Assembly (NCBI RefSeq): GCF_902388705.1
Contig: NZ_CABMQJ010000001.1
Span: 62,001 to 126,000, forward strand
Source: an uncultured Alistipes sp.
Lineage (GTDB): Bacteria > Bacteroidota > Bacteroidia > Bacteroidales > Rikenellaceae
DNA: 64,000 nucleotides
Reading direction: 5' to 3'
Part shown: positions 11,284 to 20,637 of the stretch, piece by piece
How positions within the stretch are numbered: the stretch's first letter is position 1
Layout: every line of letters begins with the position of its first letter
Position numbers and translations under genes: made by a program
Notes under the pieces: generated by a model
Database searches by the model: none
Seen by the model: only the letters and a program-made list of their open reading frames with translations
What the model was told of the DNA's origin: nothing

Positions 11284-12735
11284 ATGTCTGAAATAGTTAC
11301 TTTGGAGCCCCGCATCGTGTGGGAGCAGTTCGATGCCATCACGCGGGTGCCGCGTCCCTCGAAAAAAGAGGGTAAAATCATTGCGTTTCTAATCGATTTC
11401 GCCCGGAAACACCAGCTCGAGTATAAGAAAGACGCCATCGGCAACGTGGTGATGCGCAAACCCGCCACGCCGGGTATGGAGGGCCGCCCGACGGTTATCC
11501 TCCAGTCGCACATGGATATGGTATGCGAGAAGAATTCCGATGTGGAGTTCGATTTCGACAACGATCCGATTCGCACGCGTATCGACGGCGGATGGGTCAA
11601 GGCCGAAGGCACGACGCTGGGCGCCGACTGCGGCATCGGCATGGCCGCCGCACTGGCCGTGCTGATTGACCCTGCGGTGGAGCACGGCCCCGTCGAAGCG
11701 CTTTTTACGGTCGATGAGGAAACGGGGCTCACGGGGGCTTTCGAACTGGGTGAGGATATGCTCACGGGCAAATACCTCATCAACCTCGACTCGGAGGACG
11801 AGGGGGAAATCTTCATCGGCTGCGCGGGCGGCATCGACACCATTGCCACGTTCCGTTATACGATGGAGGCGGCTCCGGCCAACTATACGTTCTTCCGTGT
11901 CGATGTTTCGGATTTGCAGGGCGGACACTCGGGCGATGACATCGACAAGGGCCGCGTCAACTCGAACAAAACCGTGGCGCGCCTGCTGTGGGACGGCATG
12001 CAGTCGTTCGAGCTGAAGTTGAGCTATTTCAACGGCGGCAACCTGCGCAACGCCATTCCCCGCGAAGCCTACGCCATTTTCGGCATCCCGAATAAATTCA
12101 AGGCTGAATTCATCAAGCGTTACAACCTTTTCGCCGCCGACCTGGAGGCCGAATTCCGGTTCCGTGAGCCGAACTTCAAGATTACGCTCAATGAAATGCC
12201 GCAGGTCGACCGGGTACTCGACGCAAAGACGCAGTTCGGACTGGTCTACTCGCTCGTGGGTGTTCCCAACGGCGTAATCGCCATGTCGTTCGCCGTTCCG
12301 GGACTGGTCGAAACCTCGACCAACCTCGCCTCGGTGAAGTTCGAGGGCGACGACCGTATCGTCGTTACCTCGTCGCAGCGCTCGTCGGTCGAAAGCGCCA
12401 AGACCTACGTCATGCAGATGGTCGAGTCGGTGTTTGCGCTGGCCGGTGCCGACGTGGCCCATTCGGACGGCTATCCGGGCTGGTCGCCCAATCCGCAGTC
12501 CCAACTGCTCGAAAAAACCGTCGACGCCTATAAACGCCTGTTCGATACCGACCCCAAGGTGCGTGCCATCCATGCCGGCCTGGAGTGCGGCCTGTTCCTC
12601 GAGAAATATCCCGAATTGGAAATGGTGTCGTTCGGACCCACACTCCGCGGCGTGCATTCGCCCGACGAACGGCTCGAAATCGCCACGGTTCCCAAGTTCT
12701 GGGAGTTGCTGCTCGAAATACTGAAAACCGTCTGA
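11284..12735 (+). CDS. pepD: aminoacyl-histidine dipeptidase (cytosol non-specific dipeptidase, M20C)
   Basis: The 483-aa protein is a zinc M20C peptidase that splits dipeptides such as carnosine-like X-His in the cytoplasm. Metal-site motifs are visible in order: LQSHMDMVC (His/Asp near residue 80), TLGADCGIG, TVDEETGLTGA (catalytic and bridging Glu) and LINLDSEDEGE. GGHSGDDI in the lid domain is typical as well. There is no signal peptide and the length is normal. A hairpin terminator follows. Confidence 0.93.
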   Translation: MSEIVTLEPRIVWEQFDAITRVPRPSKKEGKIIAFLIDFARKHQLEYKKDAIGNVVMRKPATPGMEGRPTVILQSHMDMVCEKNSDVEFDFDNDPIRTRIDGGWVKAEGTTLGADCGIGMAAALAVLIDPAVEHGPVEALFTVDEETGLTGAFELGEDMLTGKYLINLDSEDEGEIFIGCAGGIDTIATFRYTMEAAPANYTFFRVDVSDLQGGHSGDDIDKGRVNSNKTVARLLWDGMQSFELKLSYFNGGNLRNAIPREAYAIFGIPNKFKAEFIKRYNLFAADLEAEFRFREPNFKITLNEMPQVDRVLDAKTQFGLVYSLVGVPNGVIAMSFAVPGLVETSTNLASVKFEGDDRIVVTSSQRSSVESAKTYVMQMVESVFALAGADVAHSDGYPGWSPNPQSQLLEKTVDAYKRLFDTDPKVRAIHAGLECGLFLEKYPELEMVSFGPTLRGVHSPDERLEIATVPKFWELLLEILKTV

Positions 12736-12767
12736 CGTACGGCCGGTATGTTCCTGCCGGATAAATG

Positions 12768-12798
12768 CGACGGCGGCCCTTCCACTGGGCCGCCGTCG
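12768..12798. terminator. hairpin between convergent pepD and DUF4251 lipoprotein genes
   Basis: A perfect 12-bp GC-rich stem (CGACGGCGGCCC / GGGCCGCCGTCG) with a 7-nt loop lies between two convergent genes. T-runs are short, so strength is uncertain. Confidence 0.65.
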
Positions 12799-12817
12799 TT
12801 CGCAATCGGCAGTGCCG

Positions 12818-13336
12818 CTAATTCTCTTTCGGATAGATATATCCGGTCAAATCGGCGATGGAGTATCCGTACAGGTCGTTCGTGACCCGGACATAACATT
12901 TGTTCGTGTCCCGGAATAAGGTGATTACAACCTTTCTGTTCTGGCTGTTAAACCCTCCGTCCATTTTCAGGCAGAACTGCATGTCGCCGTTTCGTTTTTG
13001 TTGCTCTTCGGTCAGTTTGGCGGCATGGTCCGTGATGTTCAGGCGGTCGAAAGACGGACGGGTCGCGAGGTCGGGTGCGAACCTGATGACCGCCCTGTCG
13101 CCTTGCAGGGAGATGTAGCTGCTTACGGCAGGCTTTACAGGAGCCTTTTTGCCGGGCATGTAGAACTCGCTGACTTCAATAATAAAACATCGCTCTTCCA
13201 GCGCCCGTAATGCCATTTCGTGCCGTGCACGCGAGGCGCTCGTTTTGTCGGCCTTACCGGCCTGTTTCTGCGCGACACAACCTGCTAACGCCATAGTCAG
13301 CATAATTGCGGCCGATAGTTTCAATGCGGTTTTCAT
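12818..13336 (-). CDS. DUF4251 lipoprotein (paralogue 1 of tandem pair)
   Basis: The 172-aa product has a lipoprotein signal peptide ending in LAGC (Cys about residue 19), then a DUF4251-like core: EERCFIIEVSEF, YISLQGDRAVIRF, VVITLFRDTNKCYVRV. No acidic surface-export signal follows the Cys, so inner-face outer-membrane or periplasmic placement is likely. It is the downstream copy of a tandem duplication with the next gene (same MKTALKL start, same lipobox area, same strand pattern). Function is unknown. Confidence 0.75.
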   Translation of the reverse strand: MKTALKLSAAIMLTMALAGCVAQKQAGKADKTSASRARHEMALRALEERCFIIEVSEFYMPGKKAPVKPAVSSYISLQGDRAVIRFAPDLATRPSFDRLNITDHAAKLTEEQQKRNGDMQFCLKMDGGFNSQNRKVVITLFRDTNKCYVRVTNDLYGYSIADLTGYIYPKEN

Positions 13337-13390
13337 GGCTGGAGTGATTTGGTTGATAACAAGGTGGGAACGCGGGAGCCCGCATGCGTG

Positions 13391-13912
13391 CTAATCGATT
13401 CCTGTCGTCGGGAGCACATGTCCTTTGATTCGGATGGTTTCGACCTCGGAATCTCCGCCTTTGACGCGCACGAAGCATTCGTTCGTATTCTTATACAAAG
13501 TGAGTTGCAGCAGGGTATCCTGCCATTTCTTGGCTCCCTTAACCTTTATGTCGAATCGTGCATCCCCGTTTTTCGTGCTTCTCTCCCTTGTCATTTTCGC
13601 GGTAGCGGCCTCGATATTCAGGTGGTCGAAAGGACGGTGCGGAGCAAGATCCGGCGAGAGGCGGATGACGACACGGCTGTCTTGCATGGAAATGCTGCTG
13701 TCGGTGGCGTAAACAGGCGGTTTCCCGTCCGGAAACTGGAATTCGCCGACTTCGATGGTGAAATGCTGCTCTTCCAGCGCCTGCAATGCCTGCCCATAAA
13801 GCGCCTGCGAAGCGATTGCCTGGTCGGTTCGCCCGACCTGTTTCTGTGCTGCACAACCGGTCAGAATCGCTGTCAGCAAGATTATTCCCGGTAATTTCAA
13901 TGCGGTTTTCAT
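13391..13912 (-). CDS. DUF4251 lipoprotein (paralogue 2 of tandem pair)
   Basis: The 173-aa product starts MKTALKLPG and has a lipobox LTGC. The core matches its neighbour segment by segment (EEQHFTIEVGEF, SISMQDSRVVIRLSPDLAP, TLYKNTNECFVRV), showing a tandem gene duplication. An upstream in-frame start at 13954 would spoil the signal peptide and was rejected. The 54 bp between the two genes suggest one transcript. Function is unknown. Confidence 0.75.
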   Translation of the reverse strand: MKTALKLPGIILLTAILTGCAAQKQVGRTDQAIASQALYGQALQALEEQHFTIEVGEFQFPDGKPPVYATDSSISMQDSRVVIRLSPDLAPHRPFDHLNIEAATAKMTRERSTKNGDARFDIKVKGAKKWQDTLLQLTLYKNTNECFVRVKGGDSEVETIRIKGHVLPTTGID

Positions 13913-14245
13913 AACTGGGATTGTTTTAGTTGGGTACTTATCCGTATGCGGCAAACACCGTTGCCGCGGTCTTGCCTGTATTTTTATTCCCTGTCAGTCG
14001 CTTCGGCTCTCGTGACAATATAATAAAATAAATTCATATTTCATAACAATATATTAATATGTTGATTTGTTTTATTTTATTTGTGCTGACGATAATTTAA
14101 ATTCACAAAAAAAGGACGAGAAACCAACGGGTTCTCGTCCTTTTTGCAACAATGCTTCCGGGGAGGTGCACCGGTTCCGTGTTTATTCCGGGCTGTGCCT
14201 GCTTGCCTGTCGGGTTCCGGCAATCCTTTGCCGCACAGGCCGGGC
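13913..14245. other. 333-bp gap: AT-rich leader and terminator
   Basis: No gene is seen. The stretch from about 14010 to 14105 is very AT-rich, contains no exact TAnnTTTG on the minus strand, and probably holds the promoter of the lipoprotein pair. The right side carries the terminator of the barrel gene. Confidence 0.5.
14107..14145 (-). terminator. terminator of the OMP_b-brl barrel gene
   Basis: The hairpin pairs GGACGAGAA with TTCTCGTCC, with A and T runs on the two sides. It lies 100 bp after the barrel stop on the minus strand. Confidence 0.8.
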
Positions 14246-16708
14246 TTACTGGGCCCCGCCGCCCTGCGAGGCTCCTCCTCCGCCGCCCTGTGCGCCGCTG
14301 CTCATATCGTCGTTGCTGATCGAGCGGGCCGTGCGTTTCACACCGACATTCTGTTTGCCGAAGCGGTAACTGATGCGTAAATAGAGGCTGCGGCAGGCAT
14401 ACCGGTATTCGCTCCAGCCGCCGTAGGTCGGGGTGTCGGTCGTGCTTTTGTTCTTCCGGTATTTCTCGAACGGATTGCTGCACGTGATGCTCAAGTCGAG
14501 TTTCTTTTTGAGGAACTGCTGTTTGACGCCCATGTAGTAATAATAGTAGCCCTTCGATTTGCTGCCCAGCCAGGAATACCCCGTCGAGTAGTTTTCGCCG
14601 AGCATGAACCGCGCCTGCTTCCACAGCGCGAAGTCGAGGTTGAGGTTCTGGCTGAACGTAAAGTTGTCGGTGTGGATGTCCATGGCGTCGAAATCGTTCT
14701 GCGAATATCCGCCGTTGTAGCTGAACGAGAGGTTGAGCTTCTCGGAGGGGCGGAACGAGAACGAGCCGTTGAACCCGTAGCTGCGCGAACGCACGTCGTT
14801 GCTGTACGTGCTGTTCGTGATGCCTTCGGTGTCGGAGAACGAGTACGACGACATGTTGTTGTTCGACAGGAATGTATTGAGCGAGAAGGTCATGCTCCAT
14901 TTGGCCGCATAGTGGCTGTATTGCAGGTTGAGCGAGTGGTAGACCGCCGCCTCCAGTTCGGGATTGCCGTAGGAGAGGCGTGTGGGGTCGGTGTCGTCCA
15001 CGGCGGGCGAAAGCATATAGATGCCCGGGCGCTGGAGCCGCTGCGTGTAGGAGAGCGACAGGTTGTGGCTCACCTTGGGGATGAACGTCACGCTCAAATA
15101 GGGTACGACGTTGAACTGGCGGTTGGAGAACGAGTAGGCTTCTTTGCCGGTTTCCTCCACGTCGGCGTCGTTCCACGTCCGCTCCATGCGCGCGCCAGCG
15201 CGTCCCGACCATTTGGTATAGGTGAAGCCGTATCCCGCGTAGATGCCCAGCACGTGTTGCCGGTAATCCATGCCGGTGAACCTTTTCTTGTCCTCCGGAA
15301 ATGCGCCCTCGTCGTCGCTCTCTTTGTTGTCGGTGTCGGATGTACTGTTGCGGTAGATGTGCTTGAGTCCCGCCTCGATTTTGTGGCGTTTCGACAAGGG
15401 ATTGGCATAGTCGATTTGTACGGTATTGCCTGTCATGCGGCTGTCCTGGTCCTGCAATGCCCTGTAATTCAGTCCGTCGTTGTATACGCGGTCGGCGAAT
15501 CCCGTGCTGGGGTTGGCCTGCACCTCGTCCGAAACGGTCAGCGTGTGCCCTTCTTGGCCGAACGTATGCTCGTAGTTGAGCGCGACGCTTCCGCCCGTGT
15601 AGTTCCACTTCTGGAGGCTGCGGCTGCCGTATTCCAGCAGCGGGTTCCTGTCCGGGTCGAGTATCGAGGTCGTGCCCAGCGACTTGTAGCGGCTGCGCCC
15701 GAGCCACAGCCAGCCGTTCAGCGTAATCAGGTTGAGCGTGTCGGGCTGGTAGCTCATGTCCAGCCCGACGTTGCCGTAGCGCGAACTGCCCCTGTTCTCG
15801 GTGTAGCTCCGGTTGTAACGGTTGTCGGAATTGTAGTTCTCCTGCCACGACTCGCTTTCCGACGGGGTGCGCCCGCCGTCGTAATAACCGACGTAGCCCA
15901 TGATGCCCGCCGCAAATTTCCCGGCTTGCACCGAAACGTTGGCGTTGCCGTTGTAGGCGGGGTTGTCCAGTACGGTCACGCTGCCGCCCACGCTGCCGTT
16001 GTAGCCGCGGAACTGTTTCTTTTTCTGGGTGATGAGGTTGATGATACCGCCCACGCCTTCGGCCTCGTATTTGGTCGAGGGATTGGTGATGACCTCGATG
16101 CGGCTGATTTGCGAGGCCGGCATGCTCTGGATTACGTCTTTGAAATTGTTGCTCATCGTCGCCGAGTTGCGGCCGTTGAGCAGTATTTTGTAGTTGCTCT
16201 GCCCGTTGAGCAGGACGTTGCCGTCGCCGTCGAGCGAGAGCTGCGGCACCTTGCGGATGATTTCGTCCAGCGTGCTGGTCGACGCCTGCGGATCGTCCTC
16301 GACCGAGTAGGTCGTTTTCTCGGCGTCTGCCATCACCAGCGGCTTCTGCACTTCGATTACCACGTCACCGACATCCACGCCCTGTGTGATGGCGATTTTG
16401 CCGAGTGCCTTGCCCGATGCCGGAACTTTCACGTCTTGTTTGTAGGGGGTGTATCCGACCATGGTGATACCGAGCGTGTAGTCGCCCGCTTCGGGGGCTT
16501 TGAGGGAAAAGCGGCCATCGGCGTCGGCGGCCGCTGCGGCCACGACGGTGGTCGAGTCGCGCAGGAGCGATACGGTTGCATAACCTACGGCATTGCCGGA
16601 AGCCGCGTCGGTGACCGTACCGGTCAGGGTGTTTGTTTGTTGTGCGGCAGCCGGATGCAGACACAGGAGCAAAACTGCCGACAGCAGGAGATAGTGGATT
16701 TTTTGCAT
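14246..16708 (-). CDS. outer-membrane beta-barrel protein, TonB-receptor-like (OMP_b-brl family 3)
   Basis: The 820-aa product has a signal peptide (YLLLSAVLLLCLHPAAAQ). Next comes a carboxypeptidase-like regulatory domain (residues about 25-110: LTGTVTDAASGNAVGYATV ... GRFSLKAPEAGDYTLGITMVGY). A plug-like domain follows (SQISRIEVITNPSTKYEAEGVGGIINL), then a long barrel rich in aromatic strand ends. The C-terminus carries a Gly/Gln-rich tail after the last strand. Members sit in the outer membrane; whether they transport with TonB is not established. The gene is monocistronic and diverges from another barrel gene. Confidence 0.85.
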   Translation of the reverse strand: MQKIHYLLLSAVLLLCLHPAAAQQTNTLTGTVTDAASGNAVGYATVSLLRDSTTVVAAAAADADGRFSLKAPEAGDYTLGITMVGYTPYKQDVKVPASGKALGKIAITQGVDVGDVVIEVQKPLVMADAEKTTYSVEDDPQASTSTLDEIIRKVPQLSLDGDGNVLLNGQSNYKILLNGRNSATMSNNFKDVIQSMPASQISRIEVITNPSTKYEAEGVGGIINLITQKKKQFRGYNGSVGGSVTVLDNPAYNGNANVSVQAGKFAAGIMGYVGYYDGGRTPSESESWQENYNSDNRYNRSYTENRGSSRYGNVGLDMSYQPDTLNLITLNGWLWLGRSRYKSLGTTSILDPDRNPLLEYGSRSLQKWNYTGGSVALNYEHTFGQEGHTLTVSDEVQANPSTGFADRVYNDGLNYRALQDQDSRMTGNTVQIDYANPLSKRHKIEAGLKHIYRNSTSDTDNKESDDEGAFPEDKKRFTGMDYRQHVLGIYAGYGFTYTKWSGRAGARMERTWNDADVEETGKEAYSFSNRQFNVVPYLSVTFIPKVSHNLSLSYTQRLQRPGIYMLSPAVDDTDPTRLSYGNPELEAAVYHSLNLQYSHYAAKWSMTFSLNTFLSNNNMSSYSFSDTEGITNSTYSNDVRSRSYGFNGSFSFRPSEKLNLSFSYNGGYSQNDFDAMDIHTDNFTFSQNLNLDFALWKQARFMLGENYSTGYSWLGSKSKGYYYYYMGVKQQFLKKKLDLSITCSNPFEKYRKNKSTTDTPTYGGWSEYRYACRSLYLRISYRFGKQNVGVKRTARSISNDDMSSGAQGGGGGASQGGGAQ

Positions 16709-16730
16709 GTCAGAGCACGTTGAGGTTTCA

Positions 16731-16738
16731 CAAATATG
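16731..16738 (-). promoter_or_regulatory. probable -7 box (CATATTTG) of the OMP_b-brl gene
   Basis: One mismatch from TAnnTTTG on the minus strand, 22 bp before the ATG at 16708. Confidence 0.45.
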
Positions 16739-16779
16739 AGGTTTGTTTCGCTATTTTCCAAATTTGCGGAAGAGGATTA

Positions 16780-16788
16780 CCCCCCCCC
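16780..16788. repeat. C9 homopolymer between divergent barrel genes
   Basis: Nine C in a row lie in the intergenic region, upstream of both -7 boxes. Length variation could alter promoter spacing, but nothing shows that it does. Confidence 0.8.
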
Positions 16789-16899
16789 ATGTGTCGTCTG
16801 ACGTAATGTGTTGCATGATAGGTAATTACCCGCTGTCAAAAAAATGTAAAAAAATTTTGTCGGCACACTGCCATAATAAACGTAATTCGGTGGTTTTTA

Positions 16900-16929
16900 T
16901 TGCCGTAGTGATAAAATTGGTTATATTTG
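16900..16929 (+). promoter_or_regulatory. promoter of the second barrel gene (TTG, 19 bp, TATATTTG)
   Basis: The -33 TTG is at 16900-16902 and the exact -7 TATATTTG at 16922-16929. The ATG at 16951 follows 21 bp later. This excludes a TTG start at 16927, which falls inside the -7 box. Confidence 0.7.
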
Positions 16930-16950
16930 TATTCCGAAAAGCCACTTTGC

Positions 16951-19377
16951 ATGTCCCCGAAATACGGTTGCCTGCTGCTCTGCCTGTTCGCCGTATGCGG
17001 CGCTGCGGCCCAGCAGCCTGACGACGAATACTATCCCTATGCCCCCGTGCAGGAGGAGCGCATGCCCCTCCTGCTCACCGATTCCACGCTTTTCTACCGT
17101 GCCGTGCAGGCCATGCCCGACCTTTATGCCGAATATACCGCTTTCAACCTGCCGTACGTGGCTGTAAAACGCCGCGGGCAGGATTACCGTGCCGAGGCGG
17201 CCACGGTCGACGGACTCGGCATCCCGTCGCGCTATTTCCCGGCGTTGCGGCTGCTCGGTGCGCAGGAGGAGTCCTCCGCAGGCGTTGTCCCCGTTGCCGG
17301 CATTACGGGCCGGACGGGCGGTATCCGTATGTTCCGGTTTCCGGACGAGTTCGTGCAGGCGGCCCGCCGCGTATCCGTTCATTTTACCGACCGCAACTAC
17401 CTGGCCGGGACGAAGCTGGCCGTCGCGCGGCCGCTGGGCCGGGGATGGAGCGGAGCCGCCGCCGTCGATGCCCGCACGGGGCGCGACATGCATGTCGAGG
17501 GTGTTTTTACACATGCGCTGACCGCAGGTTTCCGGGTCGCAAAACGCTTCGGTGACGGCCACGGCCTGCATCTGCTGCTTATCGTTCCGCCGTCGGTGCG
17601 GGGCACGCGCCTCTCCTCGGCCGAAGAGGCATTCCGGCTCACGGGCGACAACCTGTATAATCCCGCCTGGGGATTCCAGGACGGCCGGGTGCGCAATTCG
17701 CGCGTGCGGCGCGAGTTCGTACCGCTGGCCGCCGTCTCGTACCGGGTGCGGTTGTCGCCGGCGACTTCGCTCGCTGCGGCTTTCGGGGCCGAATGCGGTA
17801 TCCGGAAATACAGTGCCCTGGGGTGGTACGACGCCCGTACGCCGATGCCCGACAATTACCGCTACCTGCCCTCCTATACCGGCGACCGTGCAACGGAAGA
17901 GGCGTGGCGGGCGAACGAGCCGCATTACACGCAGATACGGTGGGACGAGTTGATTGCGCAGAACCGCATGGCGGGCGGCCATGCAGTCTATGCGCTGGAA
18001 GACCGCGCCGAGCGCATCCGCAACCTCGGGTTCGATGCCCTGTTTACCTCGGAGGTCGACGAGCGCCTGACGCTTTATTACGGCTTCTCGTACCGCCATG
18101 CCCGGACGCGCAGCTACAAGCAGGTGCGCGACCTGCTGGGGGCGGAATATATCACCGACATCGACCAGTACCTCGTGGACGACGACACGTACGGCAACCT
18201 GCTGCAAAACGACCTGCGGCACCCCGGCCGTAGAGTCCGCGAAGGCGACCGCTTCGGCTACGATTACCTGCTGTCGACGCGCGAAGCGGAGGCCCGCCTG
18301 CATGCCGAATACCGTGCCGACCGGTTCCGCGCCGACATAGCCCTTTCGCTGTGCGATGCCGCCGTCTTCCGCGACGGCCGTTATGAAAAGGAGCTTTTCC
18401 CCGGGACGCAGTCCTACGGACGCTCCCGGCGAATGCGGTTCACGCCCTATGCCGTGAAACTGCTTGCCGGATGGGCTTTCTCGCCCCGCAGTTACCTCGA
18501 AGCTTCGGCAGCCGCAGGTGCGCAGGCGCCCGCTGCCGCCGACCTCTTCTACCAGCCGCAGTACAACAACCGCACGGTGGACGCCCCCGTGGCTGCGGGC
18601 TTTTATGCCGCCGAACTCAATTACAGCCTTACGGGCGACCGCCTGACGCTGCGTTTGTCGGCCTTCGCTGCGGCGACGCTCGACGGCACCGAAACCCGCC
18701 GCTATTTCGACGATATGGCGGGCCTGTTCTGCGATATGGCCGTGACGGGCATCGGACGCATGGCCCTCGGTGCGGAAGCTGCCGCCGACATCCGCCTCGC
18801 GTACCGTTGGAGCCTGTCGCTCGCAGCCTCGGCCGGACGCTATAAATACATTCGCAACCCGCGTGTCACGGTGCTTTCCGATGTCGACAATTCGGTCGTC
18901 GACACCTGTGCCGAAAGTTATATGGGCGGCTGTGAAACGGGCGGTGCACCCGGCCTGACGGCTTGCGTGGGTGTTGCCTACTTCGGGCCGAAAGGGTGGG
19001 GATTCCGGGCCTCTGCAGGGTATGCCGGGAGGCGCTATGTCGAACCGATGCCCCTGCGTCGTACCGCGCGTATCGCGCGGCAGGGCGGCATTACGCCCGA
19101 GGCATTCGACGAGTTTACCCGGCAGCAGCGGCTCGGCGACGCCTTTACGCTCGACGCCTCGCTTTTCAAATCCTTTTATTTCGGCCGTTCGCGGCTGACG
19201 GCTTCGCTGATGCTGCGCAACCTGACGGGCGGCAGCAATACGGTTTACAGCGGTTACGAATCCCTGCGCGTGCGGCGTATCAGTTCGGGCGACGCCCTCT
19301 TTTATACGCCGCATGCCACCCGTTACACCTATACCTATCCCCGTTCGTTCTATCTTACAATCTCTTATAAATTTTGA
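16951..19377 (+). CDS. outer-membrane beta-barrel protein, TonB-receptor-like, without recognisable plug
   Basis: The 808-aa product has a signal peptide (CLLLCLFAVCGAAAQ). The rest is strand-rich with many aromatic and Arg residues and ends in YPRSFYLTISYKF, a typical last outer-membrane strand with terminal Phe. I see neither the carboxypeptidase-like domain nor a clear plug motif at the N-terminus, though a weakly similar stretch (GVVPVAGITGRTGG) is near residue 120. The family is seen as TonB-dependent receptor in Bacteroidota. Substrate is unknown. No SusD-like partner is adjacent. Confidence 0.7.
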   Translation: MSPKYGCLLLCLFAVCGAAAQQPDDEYYPYAPVQEERMPLLLTDSTLFYRAVQAMPDLYAEYTAFNLPYVAVKRRGQDYRAEAATVDGLGIPSRYFPALRLLGAQEESSAGVVPVAGITGRTGGIRMFRFPDEFVQAARRVSVHFTDRNYLAGTKLAVARPLGRGWSGAAAVDARTGRDMHVEGVFTHALTAGFRVAKRFGDGHGLHLLLIVPPSVRGTRLSSAEEAFRLTGDNLYNPAWGFQDGRVRNSRVRREFVPLAAVSYRVRLSPATSLAAAFGAECGIRKYSALGWYDARTPMPDNYRYLPSYTGDRATEEAWRANEPHYTQIRWDELIAQNRMAGGHAVYALEDRAERIRNLGFDALFTSEVDERLTLYYGFSYRHARTRSYKQVRDLLGAEYITDIDQYLVDDDTYGNLLQNDLRHPGRRVREGDRFGYDYLLSTREAEARLHAEYRADRFRADIALSLCDAAVFRDGRYEKELFPGTQSYGRSRRMRFTPYAVKLLAGWAFSPRSYLEASAAAGAQAPAAADLFYQPQYNNRTVDAPVAAGFYAAELNYSLTGDRLTLRLSAFAAATLDGTETRRYFDDMAGLFCDMAVTGIGRMALGAEAAADIRLAYRWSLSLAASAGRYKYIRNPRVTVLSDVDNSVVDTCAESYMGGCETGGAPGLTACVGVAYFGPKGWGFRASAGYAGRRYVEPMPLRRTARIARQGGITPEAFDEFTRQQRLGDAFTLDASLFKSFYFGRSRLTASLMLRNLTGGSNTVYSGYESLRVRRISSGDALFYTPHATRYTYTYPRSFYLTISYKF

Positions 19378-19468
19378 TGCGGGTGTAAAAAATCGCCGGA
19401 TTTTTTTGGAATTCGATGTGAAATTCGTACTTTAATAGGCGAAAAAACCTTTAAAACTTCAAAAATCC

Positions 19469-20575
19469 ATGATTATCGGTATTCCAAAAGAGATTAAGAA
19501 CAACGAAAACCGTGTTGCTCTTACCCCCGCGGGCGCCCAGGAGCTGGTCAAACGGGGCCATAAAGTTTATGTGCAGGCTACGGCCGGTGTGAACAGCGGT
19601 TTTGCCGATGATGCCTACACGGCGGTAGGGGCGGAGATGCTTCCCACAATCGAGGAGGTCTATGCCCGTGCCGAGATGATTATCAAAGTCAAGGAGCCGA
19701 TTGCTCCCGAGTATAAACTTATCCGCAAAGACCAGTTGGTCTTCACGTTCTTCCATTTCGCCAGCAGCGAGCCCCTGACGCATGCCATGATCGACAGCGG
19801 GGCGGTGTGCTGCGCCTACGAAACCGTCGAGCGGGCCGACCGTTCGCTGCCGCTGCTGATTCCGATGTCGGAGGTTGCGGGCCGCATGTCGACGCAGGAG
19901 GGGCGTTACTTCCTCGAGAAGCCCCGCGGCGGCAAAGGCAAGTTGCTGGGCGGCGTGCCGGGCGTGAAGCCGGCCAAGGTCTTCGTCATCGGCGCCGGAG
20001 TTGTCGGAACCGCCGCTGCGCGTACGGCAGCCGGAACGGGAGCCGACGTGACGATTTGCGACATTTCGCTGCAACGCCTTACCTACCTTGCCGACGTGAT
20101 GCCCAAGAACGTCAAAACCCTGATGTCGTCGGAATACAACATCCGCGAGGAGCTCAAACATGCCGACTTGGTGATCGGCTCGGTGCTTATTCCGGGCGCC
20201 AAAGCCCCGAAGCTCGTTACGCGCGACATGCTCAAAGAGATGGAACCCGGCTCGGTGATGGTCGACGTGGCCATCGACCAGGGCGGCTGTTTCGAAACGT
20301 CGCGTCCCACGACGCACGAAGACCCCGTTTATTATGTCGACGGCATCCTGCATTACTGCGTGGCCAATATCCCCGGCGCCGTGCCTTACTCCTCGACGCT
20401 GGCGCTCACCAACGCCACGCTTCCCTATGTCGTCCAGTTGGCCGACAAGGGCTGGCAGCGCGCCTGCAAGGAGAACCGCGAGCTGGAACTGGGGCTCAAT
20501 ATCGTGCAGGGCAAGGTGGTCTACCGGCCCGTTGCCGAGGCCTGGGGGCTTCCCTACGAGCCGCTGGCGCTGTAA
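19469..20575 (+). CDS. ald: alanine dehydrogenase
   Basis: The 368-aa enzyme interconverts L-alanine and pyruvate plus ammonia with NAD. The N-terminus MIIGIPKEIKNNENRVALTP carries the substrate-binding Arg, the Lys in KVKEP (about residue 74) and the His in FFHFASSEPLTH (about 96) are the catalytic area. The NAD site is VIGAGVVGTAAARTA. Length equals the family norm. It is transcribed alone and followed by a terminator. Confidence 0.96.
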   Translation: MIIGIPKEIKNNENRVALTPAGAQELVKRGHKVYVQATAGVNSGFADDAYTAVGAEMLPTIEEVYARAEMIIKVKEPIAPEYKLIRKDQLVFTFFHFASSEPLTHAMIDSGAVCCAYETVERADRSLPLLIPMSEVAGRMSTQEGRYFLEKPRGGKGKLLGGVPGVKPAKVFVIGAGVVGTAAARTAAGTGADVTICDISLQRLTYLADVMPKNVKTLMSSEYNIREELKHADLVIGSVLIPGAKAPKLVTRDMLKEMEPGSVMVDVAIDQGGCFETSRPTTHEDPVYYVDGILHYCVANIPGAVPYSSTLALTNATLPYVVQLADKGWQRACKENRELELGLNIVQGKVVYRPVAEAWGLPYEPLAL

Positions 20576-20587
20576 TATCCCGGTAAA

Positions 20588-20625
20588 TAAAAGGGCGGAG
20601 GGTCGTGACTTTCCGCCTTTTTTCA
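20588..20625 (+). terminator. terminator of ald
   Basis: A stem of about 9 bp (AAAGGGCGGA with TTCCGCCTTT, one bulge) is followed by six T, 12 bp after the ald stop. Confidence 0.8.
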
Positions 20626-20633
20626 TATCTTTG
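20626..20633 (+). promoter_or_regulatory. -7 box TATCTTTG just before the small membrane protein
   Basis: An exact match, but only 4 bp before the ATG at 20638. Transcription from it would begin at or next to the start codon, giving a leaderless message. It directly abuts the ald terminator. Confidence 0.45.
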
Positions 20634-20637
20634 GGCA

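Noticed and set aside
16921..19314. 797-codon frame antisense to the second barrel gene
   Set aside because: Mirrors the barrel gene's codons; no motif, and the promoter evidence supports the plus strand.
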